A DNA stretch of 64,000 nt from assembly GCA_011523545.1 (NCBI GenBank), contig WTGN01000101.1, positions 1 to 64,000 of the forward strand. The letters run 5' to 3'. Positions 1-9,476 of this stretch are shown piece by piece (the stretch's first letter is position 1; each line of letters starts with the position of its first letter). The stretch is from Chloroflexota bacterium. GTDB lineage: Bacteria > Chloroflexota > Anaerolineae > Aggregatilineales > Phototrophicaceae. The position numbers and the translations under genes were made by a program. A model generated the notes under the pieces. The model did not search any database. It had not been told where the DNA came from and saw only the letters and a program-made list of their open reading frames with translations.

Positions 1-101
1 CGACCACCTGGTATCTGGAGCCGCAGGTCGAGACGCCGCGCTGGAAGCTGGGCGATGCCGTCCGCGGCAAGCTGGACACAGGCACGTACTTGGCCTATTA
101 G
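1..101 (+). CDS. C-terminal fragment of an unknown protein, probably phage structural
   Basis: The open frame enters from the left edge (first full codon at base 3) and ends at TAG 99-101, giving 32 residues that end in GTYLAY. The fragment is too short to assign to a family. It sits just upstream of a holin-like gene and an M23 peptidase, so a virion or tail protein is the likely context; this is inference from neighbours only. A strong hairpin follows 12 bases after the stop. Confidence 0.5.
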   Translation, partial: TTWYLEPQVETPRWKLGDAVRGKLDTGTYLAY

Positions 102-113
102 AGAATGAATCGG

Positions 114-152
114 TGAGATGAGGCAGCACGTGACAGGGCCTGCCTCATCTCA
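114..152. terminator. 12-bp perfect inverted repeat after the first partial gene
   Basis: The arms TGAGATGAGGCA (114-125) and its exact complement (141-152) enclose a 15-base loop. It lies directly after the stop of the partial gene and before the next genes. It has no clear T-run, so it could be a processing site, an mRNA-stabilising hairpin or a weak terminator. Confidence 0.5.
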
Positions 153-442
153 TTGCTTCAGCAATCTCCTCGACAGCTAGCAAACAGAATCTTTCCGGCG
201 CTTGCGATGTGCGCAGGCAAGCGAATTATCGACCCTTGGATAGGGGAAGCGACAGCAGTGGATTTCAACGAATTGCCGGATGAGGTCAAGCTCCCGATCA
301 TGGCGGCAGTATGGTCGCCGCCTTCAATCATTTCTCGGCTGCCGTCAAGCGCAAGTCGCGCCGGGCGGATATCCATGTGGACAAGATCGAGGCGGAGCAT
401 CAGTTGGATGTCGGGCAAGCTGCGCTCATGAATCACAATTGA
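153..442 (+). pseudogene. Small phage-type gene with an apparent frameshift
   Basis: Two adjacent frames read like one protein. The first frame carries a segment ending VDFNELPDEVKLPIMAAV up to about 305. Another frame then begins at ATG 311 and reads MVAAFNHFSAAVKRKSRR and on to LMNHN before TGA 440-442. The second frame has an in-frame stop at 281-283, so the halves join only through an indel near 300-315. The alternative is a 43-residue gene starting at 311. Function is unknown. The charged, helical composition and position just before the holin-like gene fit a small phage late protein. Confidence 0.4.
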
Positions 443-489
443 CCTGCCACTCGTGCGAGCAGCCTAAATCATGAAAGTGGAGAACCACA

Positions 490-741
490 ATGGATAAAAC
501 GAAAACGGCGCCGCGTCGGTTATTGCAGTCGCGGCGCTTCTGGTCATCGATCATCAGCGTCATCACGCTTGTAATCGCCGCCACCCGGCCGGAACTGGAG
601 GAGCATCTGGATGTGCTGGCGCCGACGATCACGACGATCTGCGTGACGCTGGTGGGCGGCTACATCATTGAGGACCGCGAGCTGGCCAAGAGCGCCGGCG
701 AAAATGGAAAGGAGGGCAGCCATGAGTCAAACGCTGCCTGA
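490..741 (+). CDS. Holin-like small membrane protein
   Basis: The product is 83 aa. A basic N-terminus (residues 1-17) is followed by hydrophobic stretches around residues 18-30 (ending SVITLVIAA) and 44-60 (TITTICVTLVGGYII), then a charged tail. Length, membrane segments and the cell-wall peptidase immediately downstream fit a phage holin or holin-like protein that would permeabilise the membrane for the lysin. A GGAGA ribosome site lies about 8 bases before the ATG. Its 3' end overlaps the start of the peptidase gene by 20 bases, which suggests translational coupling. No specific holin family was recognised. Confidence 0.55.
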   Translation: MDKTKTAPRRLLQSRRFWSSIISVITLVIAATRPELEEHLDVLAPTITTICVTLVGGYIIEDRELAKSAGENGKEGSHESNAA

Positions 742-1876
742 GCCGGAAAGCGTCCAACTGGCACTGAGGGAGATTGCCGATGCGCGCCAGCACCTGCAGC
801 TGGCAAGCGACGCACTGAGCGTGTTCTCGACAGCGGAAGCCGCGGGGGAAGCGCCCCTCGCTGGCGCGCGCGAGCCGCGACAACTGAGTCTCGGGCCGCC
901 GCCGCAGAATCTTCTCGATATCGCGCATGAAGTCATTCATCAGGTCTTTCCCGAGCAACTGGCGCAAAGAGCGCTTCAAGCCGGCGCAAGCCCGCGAGAC
1001 TGGCTGTACCGCGTGTATATCGTGTCCTGTGTCCCCAGGGGCATTACTGAACCGGTGGCGACCATTGTCGTGATGCTGGCGGCGGTGAAGTTCGGCCTGC
1101 GCCACCAGCTGCTGCTGCAAACCGAGACGCGCCTTGGCCTTGCGCACAAAACCTCGATTCCCAATCTCGACCTCTTCCTGGAGACGTTCGTGTCCGAGAT
1201 GATGGAATCGGATCGGATCGATGTCCATTTGAACGACTGGCTGAAACAGACGGTGGCCGCGCACTACCCAGGTTTTCGCAACGGGAGACGTCTCGACCTG
1301 CCGGACGGCGATTATGTGGTCATTCCGGACACGATCGAGCCGATTAGTCAACAGACCGCTGCGCCGCTGGCGGCCTCCGCGCTGACTTCGCCCATGGATC
1401 CGGCGTCCAGCGTCGTTATACCGCCCGGAAGCGACTGGCGCATCACGCTCGGTTACGCCGAGATTCTCTACGACGAGGCCTATCCTGCCTTCCATGGAAA
1501 GCATCATAGCGGCATCGACCTATACAGGTGGAACGCGTATAAGGCGCCGGTTCACGCGATGCGCGGCGGCGCGGTGATCGATTCGGTCTACCTGCCCAAG
1601 GGCTTCGGCAACACGGTCGTGGTTGAGCACGAGGACGGGACCTGCCTGCGCTACACGCATCTTGACAAGAAGCTGGTCAGGACGGGAGATCGCGTCATAC
1701 GCGGCCAGCAGATCGGGACGGTCGGCAAAGGCGCGAAGGACATCTACCCGGCGCATCTGCACCTGGACATGCCCAGAAGTCGCCAGTACGCCCGCGCCAG
1801 AACTTACTACGACACGCCGGCTGAGGTGGCTGAACGTTTCATTGACCCGCTGAGCCAGATTCCCGCCAGTATCTGA
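722..1876 (+). CDS. M23 (LytM-type) zinc metallopeptidase, putative phage endolysin
   Basis: The product is 384 aa. ATG 722 is chosen over the in-frame 668 start because AAAGGAGGG lies 6-8 bases upstream. The N-terminal ~230 residues are helical and unassigned. They may bind cell wall or act in virion entry. The C-terminal third is an M23 peptidase domain: HHSGIDL supplies the first zinc His and the Asp, YTHLDK follows, and HLHLD near the end supplies the HxH pair. M23 enzymes cut peptidoglycan cross-bridges. All metal ligands are present, so activity is expected. With the overlapping holin-like gene it forms a probable lysis pair. Confidence 0.8.
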   Translation: MSQTLPEPESVQLALREIADARQHLQLASDALSVFSTAEAAGEAPLAGAREPRQLSLGPPPQNLLDIAHEVIHQVFPEQLAQRALQAGASPRDWLYRVYIVSCVPRGITEPVATIVVMLAAVKFGLRHQLLLQTETRLGLAHKTSIPNLDLFLETFVSEMMESDRIDVHLNDWLKQTVAAHYPGFRNGRRLDLPDGDYVVIPDTIEPISQQTAAPLAASALTSPMDPASSVVIPPGSDWRITLGYAEILYDEAYPAFHGKHHSGIDLYRWNAYKAPVHAMRGGAVIDSVYLPKGFGNTVVVEHEDGTCLRYTHLDKKLVRTGDRVIRGQQIGTVGKGAKDIYPAHLHLDMPRSRQYARARTYYDTPAEVAERFIDPLSQIPASI

Positions 1877-2661
1877 TATCCAGGCTCAATCGCAGGGACG
1901 AATGACCATTGTCTGCGCAGTCGCGACAAGGGCGGGAGGGCTGCCGCCAACGCAGCGCGTCTCGGGAGCGACGCGCGAATAGTTCTTCGCATACGTCATG
2001 CAATGGACTTCTGCTATGGATGCGAAACTGCGTGACGGCGCTGGAAGATGCGCCTGAACTTTGCCTGTGCAGTCTTGGGTTAAAAGAGGAAATGCAATCG
2101 CATGCCGCCTTCACTTATAATGTAGGCGAAGCTCAATCTACCGGATTAGCGTGAGATGCCCGCCCGCGATCGCAACCACGAAATCGTCATCCGCTGTCTG
2201 ATTCGAGCAGGCTGGTCGATCATCAAAGAGCAGGTTGCGGTTGTCCTGGCTGAAGACGAGGATATTTTCGACGGCTGTTCGCAGCGCCCAGGAGACATGG
2301 CCTGAAATGCTGCGCCGCCGTGTCAACTGCTTTTCGACTCGACGACAGCTTCGAGGGTCAAGCTTATCGCCCGTTGAAATGTGAGTTTGCTGGCCGGCAT
2401 GGAATCAATTTCCTCATCCATGTGCCCGGCTTAAAGCCCAGTTGAGGCGGGAATCGAGTTTGCTCCTAGGTGAACGGTCTCTGTCGTAGATCTGTCGAAC
2501 TACTACCTCTATCTTCTGAGGCTGGCTTTGTCTATGACGACGTGGGGACGGGCGAGCGCGTCGCATGGACCGGCACGACAAGTTACTGATTGTACGCGAA
2601 AGCGAGAACATGACGGTTCATCGGTTAGAAGTGGCGTTAAGCGGGGGCTGGCAACACTCCG
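1877..2661. other. Non-coding or decayed stretch between lysis genes and STAND gene
   Basis: This is about 785 bases with only short, unconvincing frames. The one recognisable trace is the XisH-like remnant at 2157-2306. Further on, around 2520-2650, short frames contain DRHDKLLIVRE-like peptides broken by stops. They could be a continuation of the same decayed locus, but this is not assignable. No tRNA or convincing terminator was seen. Confidence 0.4.
2157..2306 (+). pseudogene. Possible XisH-type excision-factor remnant (5' part only)
   Basis: This 49-codon frame begins MPARDRNHEIVIRCLIRAGW and ends at TGA 2304-2306. The start resembles the N-terminus of the XisH family (MPA-[RK]-D...H..V..ALIKDGW). 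Full XisH proteins are roughly 140 residues, so this would be a truncated copy. XisH/XisI pairs occur near mobile elements in cyanobacteria and Chloroflexota. The match is by eye only, and chance resemblance cannot be excluded. Confidence 0.35.
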
Positions 2662-5600
2662 TCACAAGCGAATCCGATCTCGGCCGTGCACATCCTCGTC
2701 ATCTTCCTGCTTCTTATAGTATTCGTAGTTTTTCTGGCTCTTCAGACAGCCAAATTCGGCAACCCTGCGAATGACGTCGTCGTCATGATCTCGCAGCTCT
2801 GCAAACTCCTCACACCGCTGTTTCCACATTTCTGACCACCTCCCTTCCCACGACGTGATGCCGCCGAAAAGAGTTATGGTATGTTGAGCAATCTCTTCAG
2901 GCGTGTATCCACGCTCATGCGCCAGCTTGGTAAACATTTCCCACACGAAGTCCAGTGGTCGGCACAATGGCGCCAGTAAAGCCGACATATCTCTATCGCG
3001 CTGCTGGAGGAGCAGCTTACATAGCTCGGGATCATCGCCTACTATTCCTGCAATTATGTCGTTGTCGAAATAATCATCCGGCACGAGCTCTAGCAGTCTT
3101 TGACGGTCCGCAACGCTCCAAGCTGCCAGTATTTCGCCAACATTTGAACGGAAAAAGTACGGAAGGAAAGAAGGATCGCCGGCAAATCTGTGCTCAAACC
3201 ATTTCAATCCCAGCGCCGGTTCAACTTTCAATATTTCTCCAAGCCAGTAGTCATCTTCACAATTTTCAATAAACGCCTGCTCCCATATCGGCCTGACAGC
3301 CTCTGTCACTGTGCCTGTCTCTCCACATTGCCATTCTACGACAACGAGCTTGCCAACAAGTGCTTTATCCGGATGCTTGTACAGTTGGTATATGATCTCT
3401 TGCGAAAGACGACCGGACCACAGCATTGACTCTACTGTGGAGGCGTATTGACCTGCTACGTCCAGCGCTGCTTGTTTTAGATCGAGGGGCGCGTTCTCTC
3501 GGGTCAAAATAATCTGTACGGCAATGTCTCGTAGCCGCTCTGTTTCAAAACACGCTCGCAAAGCTTGTTCCCAACCAGCTACCTCTCGCCTGCTCGCTTC
3601 AAACAAAAACGGCGCTATAGTGTCAGCGGGTAACTCCGTGGGCAACATGATATCAAACCAGATGAGCGGATTGGGCGCCTTCTCCGCTAGGCGGCAACAC
3701 ACAAAAGAGGTCCGCCTCGGCCATGGCCTGTGCGCTTGACTGAACTTCATCTCGATAGATTCAAGCTGTGAGATGATCTCAGTCGGCTCACACCTAATCC
3801 AGGTGTCGGCTAGCACACTATCAGCCTGCGCCCAGTGTTCTTCTTGCTTCCTCCAGTCGGTTTCGTGCCTTTCAATTGGGTAAAGGGTGCTGACTACATC
3901 ATCTATGAGAATCTCAAGCTCGGGCATCAAGCTTTGCAGACTGTGCATGACACCGATGTGATCAGAAGCCGTCTCAGCGACTTCACGCGCCATTTGCTTG
4001 GCAAAAGAACGCAATACTTCGTATGCTTCGGCCGAATAACGGCTGGAAGGACGTAACCACTCCTCTATCGTAGGCAAGAATACGTGCCAGTCGGGCACCT
4101 CCACATCCTTCGTACATTTCATAATCTCCGCCCAGAACCGCTGTAGCTCCTGCAATTCGGGTTCCGCCAGACCGCCCCAGTAGTATCGCATCGTTTTGCC
4201 GCTGCCCGGATCTGGCAGAGTGCCCTGAAAGTCAGGAATCATGGCAGAGAGCATCGCCTTATAGCCCAAAGCCGCATCGCGCTTCTCCGTCTCAGTCAAC
4301 CATCTTCGCGCGCCTCGTAGCATGTCTGCGCGTCTGCGGATCGGTCCGCCAGTTTTGGGAAATGCGCCTTTTACCCAATCCTGCAGTCGCCGTAGCGGAT
4401 GATCCGGGTGTGAATGCAAATCATCACGCTGGTCGCGGACTGCTTCATCCAGCAGTTTTGGAATAGCGAGGCCTGGGACGAAGCGGAGCAGGGGCGGCGC
4501 TATCAAGGAAATTTTGTCAGTGAAATGATCAATGACCCACTTTGCCTCGTTGTATCCCAGCCAGGCATATTCTTCCCAGACAGCGTGTAGCTTTTCGTAC
4601 GCTGACCACGATGTTCGCGAAACGGCCCAGGCTTCTTTCTCGTCCGGTGGAAGGGATGAAAGAGCTCGCTGATAGTTATCCCACAAGTATGCTTCCAGCT
4701 GCGAAATGTAATCCTCTAAGAATCCGTGCGGGAAATCACCACCACGCCGCTTGGCGCCAATGAGTTCCAATGCTGTGTCTTTGGGGTTTGGAGTTTCTGC
4801 AATAAGGGCATCTCGGACGGATGACGGCATTAATCCTGCGCCTGAAAAGAAGACATCACGGATCAGGGCATGCCGTAGCGCACTTGGGCGTACCTTCATA
4901 TGGTCAGGCCGATTAGGCACCTCCGCAATAACGCCGCCACTGGCGAGACCGCGCAACGATTCGTGCAGGTCGCCCGGTAAGGTTCCAAGTGTCTTCGATA
5001 CCGTACCCGTATTCATGCCAGTGTTGCCGCCGATCGCAAAGCCCGCTAACAGCGCGCGTACAGGGCGCTCGATAGCTGATTCGTAAAACTCTACGATACT
5101 TTCTGACAATTCCTCTGCCGTCTGTATCTTTTCCACCTCTCTACGCAAAGCCAGACTAGCCAATGTAACCGCCAGCCCCGGCAAGCCTGCTGCTTGATCG
5201 ATAATCTCTTGCACTAACCAGATATTCTCTTTTATTCCGGCCGCATTGATGACTTTGACCATGTCATCTTTTATCAAACGGGGCAATTTACGCGAGCTGC
5301 TGGCCCGATCTTTGAGAATGAGCTCGATGCGCTTGCGCTCGCTGGTCCAGCATGTGATTATGAAACTGAAGTCGCCCTTGATCTCCGGGTCGTTCCGCAA
5401 ACGCATCACTTGCCTTATGAATTCTTCGTCGATGAATGAGCCGTCAAGCATGAGTATCTTCGGACCAATCTTCCTGATGGCATTCGCTAGCTCTTGTTCA
5501 TCTTTCGTACGCACAAACCACGCCGCCTGGTCTACATCTTTGGAGAGTTGCTTCAACAGTGAGGTTTTGCCGGCGCCTGGTTCACCGACTAGAAGTCGGT

Positions 5601-6147
5601 CACCTTCCCCAGCCCGAAGCCAAGCCATAGCATCATCGCGGCCAATAAGATCGCGGTCGACGAATGGCCGCTCGGTAGGCGGCTCCTTTGACAGAGCCGA
5701 AGGATAGCCCGGTAGGCCGAGGAGTTCTTGGCGCCATCGCGCGTCACTGTAAAGAAAAGCCGCGATTTCATGTTGTGCATATCTGTTGACCAATTCGAAT
5801 CCCAGGCCGCGAGCCCGAGTGCGCAGACGCTGAATTTGTTCAGCGGTTAGCGAAACCGAAGTTACCACCGCGCACTTGTGGCGCGGCCCACCTGCGTCGA
5901 CATACCGATTCAGGTTGCGCGTCATGTTCTGGAGAACCCTGTCGCTTGTTGTGACGATTCCCGGATATGGTTCGCCTTCGCCGTCTGCGATCTCTACGTC
6001 CATGCCTCTATCATTGCCACCGGGAATGAGTGCGGCGTCATGCCCCTTGTGGCAGAGGAAGGCAACAGCGAATTCCTCGAATAGTTTATGGTCGCGAGGC
6101 TGCTCTAGCCGATTGATAATATCGTTGTGGAGTCGATCGCGTCTCAT
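2662..6147 (-). CDS. Large STAND-type P-loop NTPase with nuclease-like N-terminal domain
   Basis: The product is 1161 aa. Residues ~20-145 resemble a restriction-endonuclease-fold (Mrr-like) domain: FEEFAVAFL, then GNDRGMDVEI carrying an acidic residue. The usual E-x-K after it is replaced by IVTTS, so the nuclease site looks degenerate. A linker leads to RPFVDRDLIGRD and a P-loop NTPase: GEPGAGKTS (Walker A, 188-196), ILMLDG (Walker B, ~231-236) and a helical lid. The remaining ~700 residues are helical and repeat-like. This is the layout of STAND NTPases (effector, NTPase switch, sensor), many of which act in antiphage defence such as the Avs families. A defence role is inferred from architecture and neighbours. 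It is single-gene and divergent from the integrase. Confidence 0.6.
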   Translation of the reverse strand: MRRDRLHNDIINRLEQPRDHKLFEEFAVAFLCHKGHDAALIPGGNDRGMDVEIADGEGEPYPGIVTTSDRVLQNMTRNLNRYVDAGGPRHKCAVVTSVSLTAEQIQRLRTRARGLGFELVNRYAQHEIAAFLYSDARWRQELLGLPGYPSALSKEPPTERPFVDRDLIGRDDAMAWLRAGEGDRLLVGEPGAGKTSLLKQLSKDVDQAAWFVRTKDEQELANAIRKIGPKILMLDGSFIDEEFIRQVMRLRNDPEIKGDFSFIITCWTSERKRIELILKDRASSSRKLPRLIKDDMVKVINAAGIKENIWLVQEIIDQAAGLPGLAVTLASLALRREVEKIQTAEELSESIVEFYESAIERPVRALLAGFAIGGNTGMNTGTVSKTLGTLPGDLHESLRGLASGGVIAEVPNRPDHMKVRPSALRHALIRDVFFSGAGLMPSSVRDALIAETPNPKDTALELIGAKRRGGDFPHGFLEDYISQLEAYLWDNYQRALSSLPPDEKEAWAVSRTSWSAYEKLHAVWEEYAWLGYNEAKWVIDHFTDKISLIAPPLLRFVPGLAIPKLLDEAVRDQRDDLHSHPDHPLRRLQDWVKGAFPKTGGPIRRRADMLRGARRWLTETEKRDAALGYKAMLSAMIPDFQGTLPDPGSGKTMRYYWGGLAEPELQELQRFWAEIMKCTKDVEVPDWHVFLPTIEEWLRPSSRYSAEAYEVLRSFAKQMAREVAETASDHIGVMHSLQSLMPELEILIDDVVSTLYPIERHETDWRKQEEHWAQADSVLADTWIRCEPTEIISQLESIEMKFSQAHRPWPRRTSFVCCRLAEKAPNPLIWFDIMLPTELPADTIAPFLFEASRREVAGWEQALRACFETERLRDIAVQIILTRENAPLDLKQAALDVAGQYASTVESMLWSGRLSQEIIYQLYKHPDKALVGKLVVVEWQCGETGTVTEAVRPIWEQAFIENCEDDYWLGEILKVEPALGLKWFEHRFAGDPSFLPYFFRSNVGEILAAWSVADRQRLLELVPDDYFDNDIIAGIVGDDPELCKLLLQQRDRDMSALLAPLCRPLDFVWEMFTKLAHERGYTPEEIAQHTITLFGGITSWEGRWSEMWKQRCEEFAELRDHDDDVIRRVAEFGCLKSQKNYEYYKKQEDDEDVHGRDRIRL

Positions 6148-6239
6148 TGATTAGCCTATTTCTTATTTCGTACAGAAGTCCGCCGACAAAGCATACTCTC
6201 CTTATATCACAACACGTTCTTGGTCGCTCAGATCGCCCC

Positions 6240-6269
6240 TTTTTTGAGTCACAAAAAAGGCTCAAAAAA
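6240..6269. promoter_or_regulatory. Inverted repeat in divergent promoter region
   Basis: The arms TTTTTTGAG (6240-6248) and CTCAAAAAA (6261-6269) are perfectly complementary with a 12-base spacer. It lies between the divergently transcribed STAND gene and integrase in a locally AT-rich stretch that must hold both promoters. It may be an operator, or an intrinsic terminator in either direction. Confidence 0.45.
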
Positions 6270-6347
6270 TCTGTCATTTTGTTGTGCTAGAATAATAGTG
6301 TAAATAATTCTTTTACCAATAGAGAGCCGGCCCAAACTGGTGGCGCC

Positions 6348-7310
6348 ATGTCCGATATCATCGTTCGCTCCAGCGGCGAATTAAGCAGCCAGCTGACGCT
6401 GTTTCATCGGGCTGCGGCGGTCGTCGCCGACAGCCTGTCGCCAACATCGCGCCGGGTCTACGGCTGCACTTTCCGCGCCTGGTGCAAATTCGCCGATGAG
6501 CAGGATTTCCGCATCGATGAGGTCACTTACGCCCATGTGCGCGCCTTCATCTACCAGGCGGACCTGGCCAAGACGACGCGCCAGAACCGGCTCAGCCACA
6601 TGCGCAAGGTCCTGGAGGCGCTATCCATTGCCGACCGGGAGCGCTACGAGCGACACTACCAGGGCGTGAAGTCCTTTCTCAAAGTGAAAGCGGAAGAGAG
6701 TGATAGGAATCGGTCCGATCGGGCCAAGCGCGCCTTGAAGCCGCACGAGGTCACGCGGCTGCTGGACGTGTGGCGAGATGACCGGAACATCCAAGGCTTG
6801 CGCAATAACGCCATGATCCGAATGTTGGTCTACACTGGGCTCAGGCGATCGGAGTTGGTGGCGCTGCGCTGGTCCGATGTGGATTTGGAAGCGGGCGTGG
6901 TCACGGTGCGGCACGGCAAGGGCGACAAGGAGCGCGTCGCCGCTATTCTCGACAGCACCGATGGCACTAAGCTCGCCCTGGAGCGCCTGCAGGAATCCCA
7001 ACTCGGACAATATCGCTGCATATTCGCATCCACCACCCGGGGGCGCGGGACCAAGTGGCTGGCCGATGTGCCGACTTCAGATGAAGTGGTGGCGCTTGTC
7101 GTAGAGAAGACAGCTGCCGCGGCTGGTCTGGGCAAGCTGGCCTCACATGATCTGCGGAGAACGCTGATCACCGTCGGTCTGGAATCTGGCGGGCATGTGC
7201 GCGATCTGCAGGAACAGGCGGGACATGCCAATGCGGCCACCACCCTGCGCTATGCCCAAGCTTCGGATGCGCGGGCGCGACGCGAGAAAATACGGTTGCC
7301 ATTCGCCTGA
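6348..7310 (+). CDS. Tyrosine recombinase / integrase
   Basis: The product is 320 aa. Residues ~14-115 form a SAM-like core-binding domain and ~130-310 the catalytic domain. The full catalytic set is visible: Arg166 in TGLRRSEL, Lys191 in RHGKGDKE, His267/Arg270 in SHDLRR, His293 in AGHAN and nucleophile Tyr302 in LRYAQ. It should cut and rejoin DNA through a 3'-phosphotyrosine intermediate. It resembles XerC/D-like and integron/ICE recombinases in size. It stands alone between the STAND gene and an HNH gene and may be the recombinase of this part of the island. No flanking tRNA or att duplication was found. Confidence 0.85.
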   Translation: MSDIIVRSSGELSSQLTLFHRAAAVVADSLSPTSRRVYGCTFRAWCKFADEQDFRIDEVTYAHVRAFIYQADLAKTTRQNRLSHMRKVLEALSIADRERYERHYQGVKSFLKVKAEESDRNRSDRAKRALKPHEVTRLLDVWRDDRNIQGLRNNAMIRMLVYTGLRRSELVALRWSDVDLEAGVVTVRHGKGDKERVAAILDSTDGTKLALERLQESQLGQYRCIFASTTRGRGTKWLADVPTSDEVVALVVEKTAAAAGLGKLASHDLRRTLITVGLESGGHVRDLQEQAGHANAATTLRYAQASDARARREKIRLPFA

Positions 7311-7680
7311 CTAGAGATTCTCTATCTGGCTGTCACTGTAACGTCTTCCCAATGCGGCAACCATATGGTGTGTGAGTGTCGTAGGATGATGACTATCCGA
7401 CACTGTATTGTCTTCACATGCGCGCGCTCTCTTGCGCCAGCTTTTGTCTCCGGCGTGAAGAAACTCCGCGCCCAGGCGCAACAGGCCTTTGTCCCTGCTT
7501 GCGGCATGCAAATGATGTTTGCTGATGACTGGATGCCGTGTATGTTGCTTTGCGGCACTCCGGCACGGCACTGTGATAGTAAACTGGAGGGGCGGAAGCC
7601 TGTGGGCCAGGCACTCGGTCGATCTGGATTCCAGATCCGTTCGGTAAAGTTGCCGGCGCGCTTACCGCACCGCTTGTCCG
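7311..7680. other. 370-base non-coding stretch with two palindromes
   Basis: Open frames here are short and unconvincing. Two symmetric sites stand out. One is the interrupted repeat AGTGTCG (7375-7381) / CGACACT (7398-7404), 65 bases after the integrase stop. The other is the palindrome GATCTGGA-T-TCCAGATC at 7621-7637. Either could be a recombinase or regulator binding site, and the first could also be a weak terminator. Confidence 0.4.
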
Positions 7681-8151
7681 TTACACGCCCACGCCTGGAC
7701 GGAAACCGGCATCGGCCTCGCTCATTTGGAGCGGAGCATCCATTCCCCACAGAAAAAGCTGGACCGGCACGCCGACTGGCAAGCAATCCAGGCGCAAGCC
7801 TTCCATCGCCATTCTGATCGCGTATTCATGCGGCATGCCCGTCGCTTTGCGCGCGTTGCAGTTCCGGCAGGCCATGACGATATTGTCGATTGTGTTGGCG
7901 CCACCGCGCGAAAATGGCACGGCATGGTCGACGGTCCATTCACGCCAGGCAAGCCCAATGCGGCAATAGCGGCATTTGCTGTCTGATCGCCACAACACCT
8001 GCAATTCACTGCCAGTTACAACGCCAACTGCCTTATATTTTCTGGCTGTCCTGTTTGCGGCTCTCGCAGCCTCATTAAACCTGTAATGCGGCACAAGTCT
8101 TCGATACCACCATTGTCTATTAGCGTCCATGACGCAATTGTACCAAGGCAT
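7681..8151 (-). CDS. HNH endonuclease family protein
   Basis: The product is 156 aa. A zinc-binding CRYC (Cys60, Cys63) precedes the HNH core TVDHAVPFSRGG (Asp75-His76), TIDNIVMACRNCN (Asn90, Cys95, Cys98) and RK. This is the complete C-x2-C...DH...N...C-x2-C layout of small HNH nucleases. Such proteins occur as homing endonucleases, phage packaging nickases and restriction factors. A second, unrelated HNH gene lies at 17409. The start may be ATG 8151 or ATG 8130. It is convergent with the integrase and transcribed in the same direction as the patatin operon. Confidence 0.75.
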   Translation of the reverse strand: MPWYNCVMDANRQWWYRRLVPHYRFNEAARAANRTARKYKAVGVVTGSELQVLWRSDSKCRYCRIGLAWREWTVDHAVPFSRGGANTIDNIVMACRNCNARKATGMPHEYAIRMAMEGLRLDCLPVGVPVQLFLWGMDAPLQMSEADAGFRPGVGV

Positions 8152-8327
8152 TCTCTAAAGGCGCAGGTTCAGGGCCTTATCTGACTACGATACACTGCCA
8201 TTGGTCGCGTTGAGCGAAATCTCCGCCGACTTGGTGTAATGCGGCGTCGCCTATCAGGTGGATCGCTGGTGGGGTAGGCAAGCCGACATAGCTGGCGAAC
8301 GTGTGGCCGCGGTGCGAATACGTATCT

Positions 8328-9476
8328 TTACCGCTGCTGATAGAGCGAAGCGTACCCTTTGAACTCATATCCATCGTCTTCGGATCCGTGAGCATATAGC
8401 GTCAAATCAGCTATCTCGTACCCGTGACGAAATATCAGGTCAAACTTTTCAATCGTCATACTGGTATCTTCCGTCTCGATACTCCGGACCTCATCAATTC
8501 TGTCTTTTGGCAAAGTTTGCGGGCACAACGATGCTATGTCAGAAGACTTGCGTGCCCGATCCAAGATGTATTCAGCGTGATTACCCAATTTGAAATAACG
8601 GCCTTTCGTTGGTTGATTAACCAGGAAGTCCATTGTGCTACGCGTTTGTAAGGATTGGGCCCGGTTTGCCGTAATGTCATACATACGGCGCGCAGATGGA
8701 TAACCAAGCCAATATTTCGGTTCTTTGATCGGTGCAGATGCGTCACTGACGATAAGAAAGTCAACGCCTTCTCGCAGTTGTGAATTCGACTTTATTAGCG
8801 CCTCGTCTCCTGAGTTGTCATAGACTGCGCCATCCCACAATGACACCTTCTTATATTTCGGTTCGATACTGCGTGTATCCGTGTTGGATCCAGTAACATA
8901 CGCTTCCCACTGAAACTGCGCCGTGTTGATCGTGACCGGACCGATGAGAGGATGCGCTGCTGACGCGGCGACAGCCTGAGCAAGCGGCACTTCCGGATTC
9001 ATCACATAACCGAATTCATAATCTCCCATGCGCCGGCTCATAACGCGCCAATTCTTGGCAGTTTCATAGCACGTCGCATTGATGACCCATCTCGGGTGGT
9101 CCGCTATGGCTTGCATAGACGCCTGGATACCCCAGGTAGATGACAACAAGGCAGCCAACTTGTTGCCTCCCCGGCGCAACCATGTGGACGGACTACGGAA
9201 TAACAGAGTCTTTATTTCTCGCACAAGATTGTGCCTGGGTAGAAATCGCCGTATCTCGGGAACAATCTCATCAATATAAACCCGGCTCGACGGCCATCGA
9301 TAGTCATTTGACGCATATATCAGTGCTGTAGCGAGGCTCCCTCCCGATACAGTCGAAATAAACGACACTTCTTCCAACAGATTGTCGCTGGCCAAGCGAG
9401 CCAACACACCGAGATGAAACACCAGCGCCCGGTAGCCGCCGCCGGAGAGCGCCAGGCCAATGCATTTGGATGTCAT
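8328..9476 (-). CDS. Patatin-like phospholipase (CapV-like candidate effector)
   Basis: The product is 382 aa. The oxyanion motif SGGGYRA (11-17) opens the protein. The nucleophile Ser44 lies in STVSGGS, and the catalytic Asp215 in LWDGA. AAHPLIGPV (~174-182) is also patatin-typical. Patatins hydrolyse phospholipid acyl chains. In CBASS the patatin CapV degrades the membrane when activated by cyclic dinucleotides. No CD-NTase gene is visible in this window, so the trigger here must differ or be encoded elsewhere. The start codon overlaps the stop of the E2-E1-JAB gene in ATGA (9473-9476), so it is the last gene of a tightly coupled three-gene operon. No signal peptide or membrane segment was seen, which suggests a soluble enzyme that acts on the membrane once activated. 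Confidence 0.8.
   Translation of the reverse strand: MTSKCIGLALSGGGYRALVFHLGVLARLASDNLLEEVSFISTVSGGSLATALIYASNDYRWPSSRVYIDEIVPEIRRFLPRHNLVREIKTLLFRSPSTWLRRGGNKLAALLSSTWGIQASMQAIADHPRWVINATCYETAKNWRVMSRRMGDYEFGYVMNPEVPLAQAVAASAAHPLIGPVTINTAQFQWEAYVTGSNTDTRSIEPKYKKVSLWDGAVYDNSGDEALIKSNSQLREGVDFLIVSDASAPIKEPKYWLGYPSARRMYDITANRAQSLQTRSTMDFLVNQPTKGRYFKLGNHAEYILDRARKSSDIASLCPQTLPKDRIDEVRSIETEDTSMTIEKFDLIFRHGYEIADLTLYAHGSEDDGYEFKGYASLYQQR

Noticed and set aside
8177..8395. Minus-strand frame after the patatin gene with a coding-looking tail (GHTFASYVGLPTPPAIHLIG)
   Set aside because: It overlaps the patatin 3' end in another frame and has no start signal. It might be a remnant of an older gene, but the evidence is too thin to annotate.
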